Assembly: GCF_000016325.1 (NCBI RefSeq)
Contig: NC_009436.1
Span: forward strand, 868,001-932,000
Length of the DNA stretch: 64,000 bases
Source: Enterobacter sp. 638
GTDB lineage: Bacteria > Pseudomonadota > Gammaproteobacteria > Enterobacterales > Enterobacteriaceae
Direction of reading: 5' to 3'
Positions 16,620 to 24,384 of this stretch are shown here, in pieces. A program made the translations under genes and the position numbers. Position 1 is the stretch's first letter, and each line of letters starts with the position of its first letter. The notes beneath the pieces were generated by a model that saw only the letters and a list, made by a program, of their open reading frames with translations, made no database searches and had not been told where the DNA came from.

Positions 16620-18013
16620 CCGACATGAACATGATCCCGCAAAACCTTGAAGCGGAACAAAGCGTTCTGGGCGGCATGATGCTGGATAGCGGTAGCGATC
16701 GCTGCCAGACGGCCATGTCCATGCTCAAACCCGAGTCGTTCTACATCCGCCCCCATCAGGTGATCTTCGCCGAGATGCGGGAGCTGGTAGCCAGCCAGAA
16801 ACCTATCGACCTGATCACCCTGATTGAGTCGCTGGAGTCGAAAGGGCTGGGCGAACAGGCTGGTGGTTTCGCTTACATGGCCGAGATATCCAAAAACACC
16901 CCCAGCGCGGCGAACATTGTTCACTACGCGATGCTGGTGCGCGAGAAGGCTATGGAACGCTACGGCATCGACAAGCTGACCAGCGCCACCGAGCTGCTGT
17001 TCTCCCGCAACGGGATGACCACCAGCCAGAAGTTCGACGCTATTCAGACCCTGTTCACCGACATCGCCGACTATGCCAAAACCGGTAACCGCCGGGGGCT
17101 GCGTGAATTCTCAGATGTCATGGGCGACTGGGTAGACGAGGTGGAGGCGCGCTGGAGCGACTCAGACGCAACGCGTGGCCTGTCTACGGGGATCGGCTCG
17201 CTGGATGATCTGCTGCAGCCGAAAGGGCTGGTAAAAGGCGCTCTGATGGTGATCGGTGCGCGCCCGAAGATGGGGAAAACCACGCTCTACAGCCAGCTGG
17301 CCGTCAACTGCGCCGAAGTTGAACAGCTCCCCGCGCTGATGTTCAGCCTCGAAATGCCGGATAAGCAAATCGTTGAACGCATGATCGGGCAGGTCAGCCG
17401 CGTTAATACCGACGTGTTTTATGGCGATCGGTACGACGATGCGCAGGTGGCAATGGCCTTTGCTGCTGGTGGCCGTCTGGCCCAGACCGGAAACCTGTAT
17501 GTGGACGACACGCCCGGGATCACGCTGGCGCACATCGTCGCAGAGTCACGTCGCATCAAACGCGAGCGCGGCGCTGTCGGCATGGTGCTGGTGGACTACC
17601 TGACGCTGATGACCGCCGATAAGGCCGACCGTAACGACCTGGCCTACGGGATTATCACGAAGGGGCTGAAGAACCTGGCGAAGGAACTGAACTGCATCGT
17701 GGTGCTGCTCACCCAGCTGAACCGCGATCTGGAGAAGCGCAACAACAAGCGCCCGATGCCGAGTGATTCCCGCGATACCGGTCAGATTGAGCAGGATTGC
17801 GATTACTGGGTGGGTATCTACCGCGAAGGTGCATACGACGAAAACGCGGATCAGGCGGCTACCGAGCTGCTGCTACGTTTGAACCGCCACGGCCCAACCG
17901 GCGTTGTTTACTGCGACCAGCGCAACGGTGCGATCTACGACTGTGACCAGGCTGCTGCTGAACAGAAGCGTCGCGCGAATGATGCCAGACCCAATAACAA
18001 GAGGGACTTCTGA
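16616..18013 (+). CDS. Replicative DNA helicase (DnaB-like)
   Basis: 465 residues. The N-terminal DnaB domain begins IPQNLEAEQSVLGGMMLDSG; Walker A is GARPKMGKTT near residues 213-222; Walker B VLVDYLTLM and the LLTQLNRDLEKR motif follow. This hexameric 5'-3' helicase replaces the lambda P loader strategy, as in P22 gp12. It would be loaded at the adjacent iteron origin by the O-like protein. Overlap with O is four bases (ATGA). Length is typical for phage DnaB. Confidence 0.93.
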   Translation: MTDMNMIPQNLEAEQSVLGGMMLDSGSDRCQTAMSMLKPESFYIRPHQVIFAEMRELVASQKPIDLITLIESLESKGLGEQAGGFAYMAEISKNTPSAANIVHYAMLVREKAMERYGIDKLTSATELLFSRNGMTTSQKFDAIQTLFTDIADYAKTGNRRGLREFSDVMGDWVDEVEARWSDSDATRGLSTGIGSLDDLLQPKGLVKGALMVIGARPKMGKTTLYSQLAVNCAEVEQLPALMFSLEMPDKQIVERMIGQVSRVNTDVFYGDRYDDAQVAMAFAAGGRLAQTGNLYVDDTPGITLAHIVAESRRIKRERGAVGMVLVDYLTLMTADKADRNDLAYGIITKGLKNLAKELNCIVVLLTQLNRDLEKRNNKRPMPSDSRDTGQIEQDCDYWVGIYREGAYDENADQAATELLLRLNRHGPTGVVYCDQRNGAIYDCDQAAAEQKRRANDARPNNKRDF

Positions 18014-18192
18014 TGAACAAAATCAAAGAACTCGTAGCCGCTGGGCATGCGCTGGCGAAAGAGCTGCATTGTCCTGAGTCAGCCGCGCTGGTACGAGAAC
18101 TGGCTACGCAGCTGGATGTGCAGCGTTCCCGCGCTGATGCGCTGGCGGCAGTGAATGATGTTAACGACAAGACAAATTGCTTGCTCTGTTAA
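18013..18192 (+). CDS. Truncated early-operon protein (59 aa)
   Basis: Starts one base into the helicase stop (TGATG). The first ~48 residues (MNKIKELVAAGHALAKELHC, then PESAALVRELATQLDVQRSRADALAAVN) look like the conserved N-terminus of an Ea22-type phage protein. The last ten codons run into AT-rich sequence unlike the preceding DNA, ending at TAA. I infer that insertion of the neighbouring cargo gene cut off its 3' part near 18160. Confidence 0.5.
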   Translation: MNKIKELVAAGHALAKELHCPESAALVRELATQLDVQRSRADALAAVNDVNDKTNCLLC

Positions 18193-18300
18193 ATTCATGA
18201 AATCATTTAATTAATGCTTGGTGAAGTTAACTGATAATTTAAAACTATGGGTCAAATCATTGTTAATGAGATGACCCTTGTTGCAAGCTGCTTAATTTTT

Positions 18301-19245
18301 TTATTTAATTTGTTGCTCTCTTCCCCAGTTTACATTATGCGCCCAACGTTTTGCTGGGTCTAATATGTCTATTTCATCTTGCTTGGTTAAATATGTTCCC
18401 GGCTGTATAAGGTTTACCACCCCAATTAAATGGTTGTTGGATTCATCGAGATTGAACTTAAGTGTTGTGATTTCATGTTTGAGAGCATCAATTCTTTCGT
18501 CATATGAGTTTTTCTTTTTGGAAATTTCGCTTTCCAATTCACTAAGCGTTTGACGTGAACTAGAAATAGACAAGTCATATTCATTGACTTCTTTCCTAAG
18601 TTCATTTAGTCGTGATAAAAGCTCAGCGTTTTCTCTTTTTATTGTATCATTAGTAGCGCTTGACGTAGATATAGACTCATTCAATGTGGCTAGTGTATTT
18701 TTCAAATCGCTCACATTTGATTTTGATGTAAAAGCTTCCGCCCTTAATCTTTCCTGCTCAGAACGCAATCTAAGTCGTTCAGTCTCGTGTGCTTCTTCAA
18801 AATTAACCTGTGTAATAGCGGTGTCTTTTTTCTTTACGTAACTATTTTGTAAAAGCAGTTCATCATTCGATTGTTTCATTTTTCTAGGAGATAAAAGAAC
18901 TAAGTCTACTAGATTGTTAATGTAGGGGCTAATCAGTACAAATATGCATGAAGATGCAAGCGGGAACCATATTGTTGTCGCGTGTGGTATATCCCAGTAA
19001 AACAATGCATTGCTGGGCATTGCTTTGACAGTTTCAATTCTTGATAGAATGTTTTGTTTGGAAAAAAACAAAACAGCTAGTCTGTCCCAATTAAATAAAG
19101 CCCAAGATATAGCAAAGCTAAAGAATAAAGGATTGCTGAACCTTGATAGTACAGCATCTTGTAAGGGTTTTAAAGAATCTATACTTTTCTTGAAAAGTGA
19201 ATCATCCGAACCTTTATCGTTTTCATCGCTTTTGTTTTTGCTCAT
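18301..19245 (-). CDS. Membrane-anchored coiled-coil protein, cargo gene of unknown function
   Basis: 314 residues. Two hydrophobic segments near residues 38-60 (PLFFSFAISWALFNWDRLAV) and 90-115 (TTIWFPLASSCIFVLISPYI) are followed by a long charged heptad region (about 145-280: RLRLRSEQERLRAEAF, LLSRLNELRKEVNEYDLSIS) and a ~35-residue tail. It is antisense to all surrounding replication/nin genes, visibly AT-rich, and has its own promoter. These are hallmarks of a lysogenic-conversion gene. Membrane plus coiled-coil layout fits exclusion or abortive-infection proteins, but no family is recognised. Confidence 0.75.
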   Translation of the reverse strand: MSKNKSDENDKGSDDSLFKKSIDSLKPLQDAVLSRFSNPLFFSFAISWALFNWDRLAVLFFSKQNILSRIETVKAMPSNALFYWDIPHATTIWFPLASSCIFVLISPYINNLVDLVLLSPRKMKQSNDELLLQNSYVKKKDTAITQVNFEEAHETERLRLRSEQERLRAEAFTSKSNVSDLKNTLATLNESISTSSATNDTIKRENAELLSRLNELRKEVNEYDLSISSSRQTLSELESEISKKKNSYDERIDALKHEITTLKFNLDESNNHLIGVVNLIQPGTYLTKQDEIDILDPAKRWAHNVNWGREQQIK

Positions 19246-19297
19246 GCTTCTTACCTGAAATATATGGTTATAGTTTCATGGATTTTATACAAGGGTC

Positions 19298-19326
19298 ATT
19301 ATAAGCATAGTTATGCTTTGGGTAAA
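19298..19326 (-). promoter_or_regulatory. Promoter of the coiled-coil cargo gene
   Basis: Read leftward: TTTACC (19326-19321), 17-base spacer, perfect TATAAT (19303-19298), ending 52 bases before the ATG. A small inverted repeat AAGCATA/TATGCTT lies in the spacer and could be an operator. The rest of 19246-19482 shows no gene. Confidence 0.6.
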
Positions 19327-19482
19327 TAACTGATATGATTGATATCTATTTTAAGTGGATAGAGTTCCAAAGTTTCATTCATCGCCTGATTAGGGAGTCT
19401 TGCTTCCTCAATGCTGTACTGCCATAATTGTGTTGTCAGCCTGAACAACTGACACCCGGACATTCGCGCCACGGAGAACACC

Positions 19483-19581
19483 ATGGCGCAGCAGCACCAG
19501 CTAAAACACAATCGTCTGACGTTACCATGCGCCAGCTTTTTGTCGTATCTGTCGCGCACCTTCCTTGGAGGTGCCGCGTGA
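19483..19581 (+). CDS. Possible 32-aa protein upstream of ninB
   Basis: ATG at 19483 preceded by GGAG seven bases upstream; 32 codons (MAQQHQLKHNRLTLPCASFL then SYLSRTFLGGAA). The stop overlaps the ninB GTG by four bases (GTGA), suggesting coupling. Basic N-terminus and amphipathic C-terminus. No family recognised. Confidence 0.4.
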   Translation: MAQQHQLKHNRLTLPCASFLSYLSRTFLGGAA

Positions 19582-20030
19582 CCCAACAATTTCACCTCGT
19601 AAACGAAAGCGTTAAGCAGAACGCCATCAACTACATCCGTCAGCTGCCGGTCGACAATAAACGTCCGATGATCCTCGACGTCAAAGAATCGACGCGCACC
19701 GCCATTCAGAACCGCAAGATGTGGCCGCTGCTGAAAGACCTTTCCGACCAGGTTTTCTGGTTCGGCAATAAATACGACTCCGACGACTGGAAAGACCTGA
19801 TCACCGCGCTGGTGGCAAAAACCAAAAAGCAGGAACAACGGATGGCCCCCGGCCTCGATGGTGGCGTCGTGATGTTCGGCCAGCGCACCAGCAAAATGAC
19901 TATTCCTCAGATGGTCGATGTGATCGAGACAATTTACTGGTTCGGCACGCAGCAGGGCGTCAACTTCAGCGAGCAATCCCGTAATGAAATCGAGTGGGCA
20001 AAGCGGTGGGGTGATAGCAATGCGAAATAA
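19578..20030 (+). CDS. ninB: Recombination protein NinB
   Basis: 150 residues from the GTG at 19578 (GGAGG seven bases upstream). Family motifs FHLVNESVKQNAINYIRQLP and NRKMWPLLKDLSDQ are plain; lambda NinB (Orf) binds ssDNA and SSB and substitutes for RecFOR in Red recombination. It heads the nin-like block before RusA and Q. Length is typical (lambda 146). Confidence 0.92.
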   Translation: MTQQFHLVNESVKQNAINYIRQLPVDNKRPMILDVKESTRTAIQNRKMWPLLKDLSDQVFWFGNKYDSDDWKDLITALVAKTKKQEQRMAPGLDGGVVMFGQRTSKMTIPQMVDVIETIYWFGTQQGVNFSEQSRNEIEWAKRWGDSNAK

Positions 20031-20319
20031 CCCCGGTCAGAGAATATACCGCAGTAAGAAATGGCTTGCCGCTGTCGGCCAGATCGAGCAGTGCGTGTTA
20101 TGCGGTTCGTGGGGCATTCAGGTAGCGCATCGCAATGAAGGTAAAGGCATGGGCCTGAAAGTCGATGATTGCGCCACGGCGGCGATCTGCGTTTGCTGCC
20201 ACGACAGCATCGACAACGGGAGCAAGCTATCGCGCGACGAACGCCGCCAGCTGATGGACCGCGCTATCGTTCTGACCGTTATCCAGATCGCCCGCCTTGG
20301 GCTGGTGGTGCCAGCATGA
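20020..20319 (+). CDS. DUF1364 family phage protein (nin region)
   Basis: 99 residues from the ATG at 20020, matching the family start MRN. Two CxxC pairs (CVLCGSWGIQVAHR and ICVCCHDSIDNG) with histidines AHR and CHD make an HNH-like zinc-binding fold. Often annotated DUF1364 or nuclease-like; activity has not been shown to my knowledge. Overlaps NinB and RusA coding ends, so the block is tightly coupled. Confidence 0.8.
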   Translation: MRNNPGQRIYRSKKWLAAVGQIEQCVLCGSWGIQVAHRNEGKGMGLKVDDCATAAICVCCHDSIDNGSKLSRDERRQLMDRAIVLTVIQIARLGLVVPA

Positions 20320-20675
20320 GAACTTACGACATCACACCACTCGGGAAACCGCGCATGACCCGCGCAGATAAATGGAAAACCCGTCCCGCCGTTATGCGTT
20401 ACCGCGCCTTTTGCGACGAAGCTCGCCTGCGTCGAATCCACCTGCCGGAGTCCGGCGCGCATGTGACCTTCGTCATGCCAATGCCCACGAGCTGGAGCAA
20501 GAAGAAACGAGAGCAGTTCGACGGCAAACCACACCAGTCAAAACCAGACTGCGACAACATGCTTAAAGCTCTGATGGATGCGCTATTCGACGATGATTCC
20601 AGCGTCTGGGATTGCCGTATCACGAAGCTATGGGGCGAGAAAGGCCAGATCATCATCCGGGAGAACGCACAATGA
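20316..20675 (+). CDS. rusA: Holliday-junction resolvase RusA
   Basis: 119 residues from the ATG at 20316 (ATGA overlap with DUF1364). RusA family: GKPRMTRADKWKTRP near the start and the catalytic Asp cluster KPDCDNMLKALMDALFDDDS. Resolves branched recombination intermediates of phage DNA before packaging. Length matches E. coli RusA (120). Confidence 0.92.
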   Translation: MRTYDITPLGKPRMTRADKWKTRPAVMRYRAFCDEARLRRIHLPESGAHVTFVMPMPTSWSKKKREQFDGKPHQSKPDCDNMLKALMDALFDDDSSVWDCRITKLWGEKGQIIIRENAQ

Positions 20676-21328
20676 CACGCAACGACGTTAACAATTATCA
20701 GAAGGCTTCTGTTGAGCGCACCAACCCGCAAAACGCTTGGGTGAAACTGGCTGCCACTCCACGCCGATCCTATCTGGGGAAATACCACCGCCTGACCCCA
20801 TCTCAAAGCCGCTGGGTGCGGTCGCTGCTGAACCATTGGGGAGGCATGCTCGGGGGTAGCGGAACAGAGCATCTTTCTGGCGGTGGCGGTATGTGGTCGA
20901 TGATACTGACAGGATGGTCTGGCGAACAGCAGGAGCGGATCACAACCGTTCTGTCTGGTCTCCGTAAGATTGGCTATAGCGGCGATGCACTGCTCGAACA
21001 GGCAAAGGCCATTATCTGGCCCAAGAAGTCTCTTTCTGACCTGATCGGCAATGCTGGCGATCAGGAAGAGGCGGCCTTTATGGAGGCTATCATCCTGAAG
21101 TCATTCGAGCCTGGAAACCCGGTGTATGAGATAGGGAAGGACTATTACACCTGGCGAAAAACCATCAACGACATGGCGCGCTGGATGCAGTATTACTACG
21201 CCCCATTCCTGACTGAAAAACAATGTATCGACAGAGTGCGCTGGTGCATTGAGTTGTTCAATTCTGCTGTCTTCTTCACGTTAAAAGAGGAATTAGGCTT
21301 CGAAAATGCAAAAAAATTGCAAGAATGA
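20672..21328 (+). CDS. Late-gene antiterminator Q-like protein (DUF1133-type)
   Basis: 218 residues from the ATG at 20672, coupled to rusA (ATGA). Begins MTRNDVNNYQKASVERTNPQ and has the conserved LGKYHRLTPSQSRWVRSLLN block. I place it with the DUF1133/Q-type proteins found before lysis genes. The role as antiterminator is supported by the promoter and strong terminator just downstream (21330-21468), the classical pR'-tR' arrangement. Without a database search the family name is provisional. Confidence 0.65.
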   Translation: MTRNDVNNYQKASVERTNPQNAWVKLAATPRRSYLGKYHRLTPSQSRWVRSLLNHWGGMLGGSGTEHLSGGGGMWSMILTGWSGEQQERITTVLSGLRKIGYSGDALLEQAKAIIWPKKSLSDLIGNAGDQEEAAFMEAIILKSFEPGNPVYEIGKDYYTWRKTINDMARWMQYYYAPFLTEKQCIDRVRWCIELFNSAVFFTLKEELGFENAKKLQE

Positions 21329-21329
21329 C

Positions 21330-21357
21330 TTGAAAGTGAGTTTTGAAACTGCATAAT
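21330..21357 (+). promoter_or_regulatory. Late promoter pR'-like
   Basis: TTGAAA (21330-21335), 16-base spacer, CATAAT (21352-21357), immediately after the Q-like gene. It drives a short leader that ends in the terminator at 21441-21468, which the Q-like protein should overcome. Confidence 0.65.
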
Positions 21358-21440
21358 TCCTATATGCTCGGACGTCAAAGGCGAAAGAGCTTACCCATCA
21401 GCGAAGATGCCTTGCGCGAAGCGGCGGGAAACACATTCAG

Positions 21441-21468
21441 GCCCTTGCAGAAATGCAGGGGCTTTTTT
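21441..21468 (+). terminator. Leader terminator tR'-like
   Basis: GCCCTTGCA and TGCAGGGGC pair around GAAA, followed by TTTTTTATT. About 85 bases after the late promoter start, in front of the late genes. Confidence 0.8.
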
Positions 21469-21498
21469 ATTGGCTCAATGCCACCAGGTGAACACCGT

Positions 21499-22050
21499 AT
21501 GCACACGGCGATCATTTGCGCTTCCGGACCCTCCCTCACCCCCGACGACTGCCAGAAAGCCATTGGCGCTGAATTACCCGTTATTGCGGTGAATTCTTCA
21601 TGGCGCGCGGTGCCGGGATGCTCTCACATTTACGCGGGCGATCTGCGCTGGTGGGACGCCAGCATAAACGAGCTGCCTGAATCAGCTGAGCTATGGACCT
21701 GCAACTACAGGGCTCATACACGCTACGGCTTACACCTTTTCGAAACAGACACCCGATGGGCGTTTAACTCGGGCCAGCGCTCTATCCTGTTCGCCGCCAG
21801 CCTGGGCGCGAAAAATATCATCCTTCTCGGCTTCGACTGCTCCGTCTCGGGTGGCAGTCATTGGCATGGTGATCACATCGGACTCGATAACCCGAACGCG
21901 GAGAATGCTTCGCGCTGGCGGGGCGAGTTCGCCAGCACTGCCAGATTATTAGCAGGAAAGGTAAACATTATTAACAGCAGCCGTCAGACAGCGCTTAAGT
22001 GCTTCCGGCGGCTCAGCCTCGACGAGGCGCTACGCGAGGTCACATGCTAA
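21499..22050 (+). CDS. MptE/DUF115-like Rossmann protein, late cassette gene 1
   Basis: 183 residues from the ATG at 21499 (AGGTG upstream). Motifs ICASGPSLTPDD (residues 5-16), AVNSSWRAVPG, IYAGDLRWWD and SILFAASLGAKNIILLGFDCS resemble the DUF115/6-hydroxymethylpterin pyrophosphokinase-like fold, also shared with small sialyl- and sugar-transferases. Some phage annotations call such proteins norphogenetic. Four-gene spacing is tight: its stop overlaps the next ATG. Probable sugar-nucleotide or glycan-linked function in virion or surface modification; not proven. Confidence 0.6.
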   Translation: MHTAIICASGPSLTPDDCQKAIGAELPVIAVNSSWRAVPGCSHIYAGDLRWWDASINELPESAELWTCNYRAHTRYGLHLFETDTRWAFNSGQRSILFAASLGAKNIILLGFDCSVSGGSHWHGDHIGLDNPNAENASRWRGEFASTARLLAGKVNIINSSRQTALKCFRRLSLDEALREVTC

Positions 22051-22985
22051 ACGTTCCTCTGTTTATTGATGGCATGCTGGGAGTGGGTGACAACATCTAC
22101 CAGCGCGCTTTCGTTAAGCAGCTGCCTGCCGGGAGTTACATCAAAACTGCATGGCCTGAGCTGTACGAGGATTTGCCGGTTTTGCCAGTTCGCAGCTTTA
22201 CGACGCTCCGCACGCAGCGAAAAAACGAATACAGGACGCAGGCTGCATTCCACCAGCCGCCAGATATGCGCCAGACCAAGCGCGTCTTCTACGGGCCGGA
22301 TCATCTTCGGCGGGGTTCTATTTTTGACGCGATGCGCCAGCAGTTTGGCACCGAGCCGTCAGAGCTTGATTTGCCTTCTTTCGGTCCAGCTGAATTTACG
22401 TCTGAAAAGCCGATCGCGGTAATTCGTCCGGCCACTGTTCGCAGTGAATGGCGTAGCGATTCCCGCAATCCCGATCCGGATTACCTGCTGCAGGCATCCA
22501 GATTACTCAGAAAGCATTTCTGCGTGATCAGCGTGGCTGACCTGCAGGAGGGGGAAGAGTGGGCCGTCGGTGAACTTCCCGAAGCCGATCTGCGCATGCA
22601 CTCCGGTCAGCTCAATTTCAAATCTCTGATGCGCCTGATTGAGCATGCAGCCGTGGTGGTTACGCCGGTGGGCTGGGCGCTCCCGGCTGCCATTGCCTAT
22701 AAAACACCTGTTTATGTCGTTGCTGGTGGGCGGGGCGGCCACAACGCGCCGGAAATCGTCACCGATCCGGCGATGGACCTCTCTCGCGTTGGCTGGGCTA
22801 TCCCTGACAATTACTGCCGCTGTGAAACGTGGGATCACCACTGCGACAAGCGGATTTCAAATTTCACCGATAAATTCGAGGCCTGGCTCCATGAAGTCGT
22901 TTTATCAGGAACTGGAAAGCGGGCTGGTATTTTTACCGGAACTGGGGATCGGGCGTTACCCGGTCCCGGCATCACGTCCGTATGA
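22044..22985 (+). CDS. Glycosyltransferase-9-like (ADP-heptose transferase fold) protein, late cassette gene 2
   Basis: 313 residues, ATG at 22044 with GAGG five bases upstream, overlapping gene 1 by seven bases. N-terminal DGMLGVGDNIYQRAFVKQLP is the GT9-style loop (GDxxx). The C-terminal half holds VVVTPVGWALPAAIAYKTPV and VVAGGRGGHNAPEIV, which match the sugar-nucleotide donor site of GT9 heptosyltransferases in position. Substrate unknown. It is co-transcribed late with a Rossmann protein and a methyltransferase, unlike host LPS genes. Confidence 0.6.
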   Translation: MLNVPLFIDGMLGVGDNIYQRAFVKQLPAGSYIKTAWPELYEDLPVLPVRSFTTLRTQRKNEYRTQAAFHQPPDMRQTKRVFYGPDHLRRGSIFDAMRQQFGTEPSELDLPSFGPAEFTSEKPIAVIRPATVRSEWRSDSRNPDPDYLLQASRLLRKHFCVISVADLQEGEEWAVGELPEADLRMHSGQLNFKSLMRLIEHAAVVVTPVGWALPAAIAYKTPVYVVAGGRGGHNAPEIVTDPAMDLSRVGWAIPDNYCRCETWDHHCDKRISNFTDKFEAWLHEVVLSGTGKRAGIFTGTGDRALPGPGITSV

Positions 22986-23505
22986 CGAGCAGTATTTTGA
23001 AAAATATCAGCAGCTGGCTGATACCGACACAGGGCGCGCATTAACACAATCCCGTATTGAGCTGGTAGAGCGCCATTTTCATGGGCCCGTTCTGGATGTT
23101 GGTATCGGTGCCGGTCAGTTCGTCTCTACCCGACCGGGAACGCTTGGGTATGACGTTAATCCCGCTGGTATTGCCTGGCTGAACGAGCGGAGCGCATTCG
23201 CTGACCTCTACGCCAATCAGTGGCGCGCGCTGACGATGTGGGATGTTCTGGAACACATTGACGAGCCGGAGCTGGCGGTAGGGCAGGCCAGCGAATCCGT
23301 ATTTGTATCGATCCCCATTTTTACTGATGCCGGTGACATCCTTCGCTCGCATCATTTCAGAAAAAATGAACATATCTGGTATTTCACTGACGACGGCATC
23401 AAACGCTGGTTTGCATATCAGGGCTTCGAATGCGCCGAACAGAACATCATCGAATGCCAGTTAGGGCGTAAGGGCGTCGCTTCGTATGCTTTCCGCCGAG
23501 TTTAA
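22891..23505 (+). CDS. Class I SAM-dependent methyltransferase, late cassette gene 3
   Basis: 204 residues from the ATG at 22891, overlapping gene 2 by 95 bases in another frame. SAM motif I is VLDVGIGAGQFV (about 69-80); motif around MWDVLEHIDEPELA is typical of UbiG-like small-molecule or sugar methyltransferases; SIPIFTDAGDILRSHHFRKNE follows. Likely acts on the product of the two preceding genes. No DNA-methylase NPPY-type motif is seen. Confidence 0.7.
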   Translation: MKSFYQELESGLVFLPELGIGRYPVPASRPYDEQYFEKYQQLADTDTGRALTQSRIELVERHFHGPVLDVGIGAGQFVSTRPGTLGYDVNPAGIAWLNERSAFADLYANQWRALTMWDVLEHIDEPELAVGQASESVFVSIPIFTDAGDILRSHHFRKNEHIWYFTDDGIKRWFAYQGFECAEQNIIECQLGRKGVASYAFRRV

Positions 23506-23549
23506 TTTCCCTTTTCTATTACACAGCACCCCGACCCTGGAGGTGTGGA

Positions 23550-23870
23550 ATGCAACGTATGAACCCAACAGACGGACATAACCTTCCTTACTGGTGGTCG
23601 TCAATGCTTGCCGCTTTCTCTTTGCTCAGTCTTCAGGATTACGTTTTTATCATTGGTGCGCTGGTGTCAGCGTTTTTCACCATCAAAACGTATTACGCAA
23701 AGCGGAAGGAGGAACGGCAGCGGCTGGAGGAAGAACAGAAACGTACACAACTGCTAGCGCAATACCTGGCGGATGTGGGACAGAAACCACACTCCGATCG
23801 TCCGGCTGCCGCCGAGGTGGTAACGGAGGCAATGCGGAGGGTAGCCAGTGGCCCAGTTGAAACTGAGTAA
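23550..23870 (+). CDS. Holin
   Basis: 106 residues. One clear membrane segment plus a weaker one (SSMLAAFSLLSLQDYVFII, GALVSAFFTIKTYY) followed by a strongly charged cytosolic tail (AKRKEERQRLEEEQKRTQLL), the layout of small phage holins. GGAGG precedes the ATG. It is immediately followed, with overlap, by the endolysin and spanin genes. Forms membrane lesions at lysis time. Confidence 0.85.
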   Translation: MQRMNPTDGHNLPYWWSSMLAAFSLLSLQDYVFIIGALVSAFFTIKTYYAKRKEERQRLEEEQKRTQLLAQYLADVGQKPHSDRPAAAEVVTEAMRRVASGPVETE

Positions 23871-24384
23871 AAAAAGTGGAGCTGCCGGTATTGTCTGTTC
23901 GGTAGCGACGATTATCGCGATAGTAATTAACGCTGGTCATGTTCGCACAAATGAGCGAGGTCTGGAGCTCATCGGAAATGCCGAGTCCTGCCGACGTGAT
24001 CCCTATGTCTGCCCGGCGGGCGTGCTGACCGATGGAATGGGTAACACGCACGGCGTCAAGCCTGGCACTATCAAGAGCGTTCAGCAGATCGCGATGGAGT
24101 GGGAAAAGAATATTCTCGATGCTGAATCCTGCGTAAACCGGTACGCCAATGGAAAAATGCTGTCAGATGATACTTTCAGTGCTGCGGTATCGGTAACCTT
24201 TCGCGCCGGGTGCGGGAATATGCGCAAATCAACCATGTTTAGCTTCTTCCGTGAGGGGCCGGCTGCGTATAAGTCAGCCTGTAATCAGTTCTCTCGCTGG
24301 GTATATGGCGGCGGACGCGTTCTGCCAGGTCTGGTAACTCGCGCAGGTAAAGAAGAGGCTCTCTGTCTGGATGGTCTGAAATGA
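23848..24384 (+). CDS. SAR endolysin, GH24 lysozyme with Glu-Cys-Thr triad
   Basis: 178 residues from a GTG at 23848 (GGAGG upstream). Residues 11-30 (GAAGIVCSVATIIAIVINAG) form a weakly hydrophobic Gly/Ala-containing signal-anchor-release segment, so the enzyme reaches the periplasm tethered and is freed at lysis. Muramidase motif follows: Glu46 (NAES), position of the usual Asp is Cys55 (YVC), Thr61 (VLTDGMG). Family members with this Cys exist in lambdoid phages. Degrades peptidoglycan; overlaps holin and Rz genes. Confidence 0.88.
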   Translation: MAQLKLSKKSGAAGIVCSVATIIAIVINAGHVRTNERGLELIGNAESCRRDPYVCPAGVLTDGMGNTHGVKPGTIKSVQQIAMEWEKNILDAESCVNRYANGKMLSDDTFSAAVSVTFRAGCGNMRKSTMFSFFREGPAAYKSACNQFSRWVYGGGRVLPGLVTRAGKEEALCLDGLK

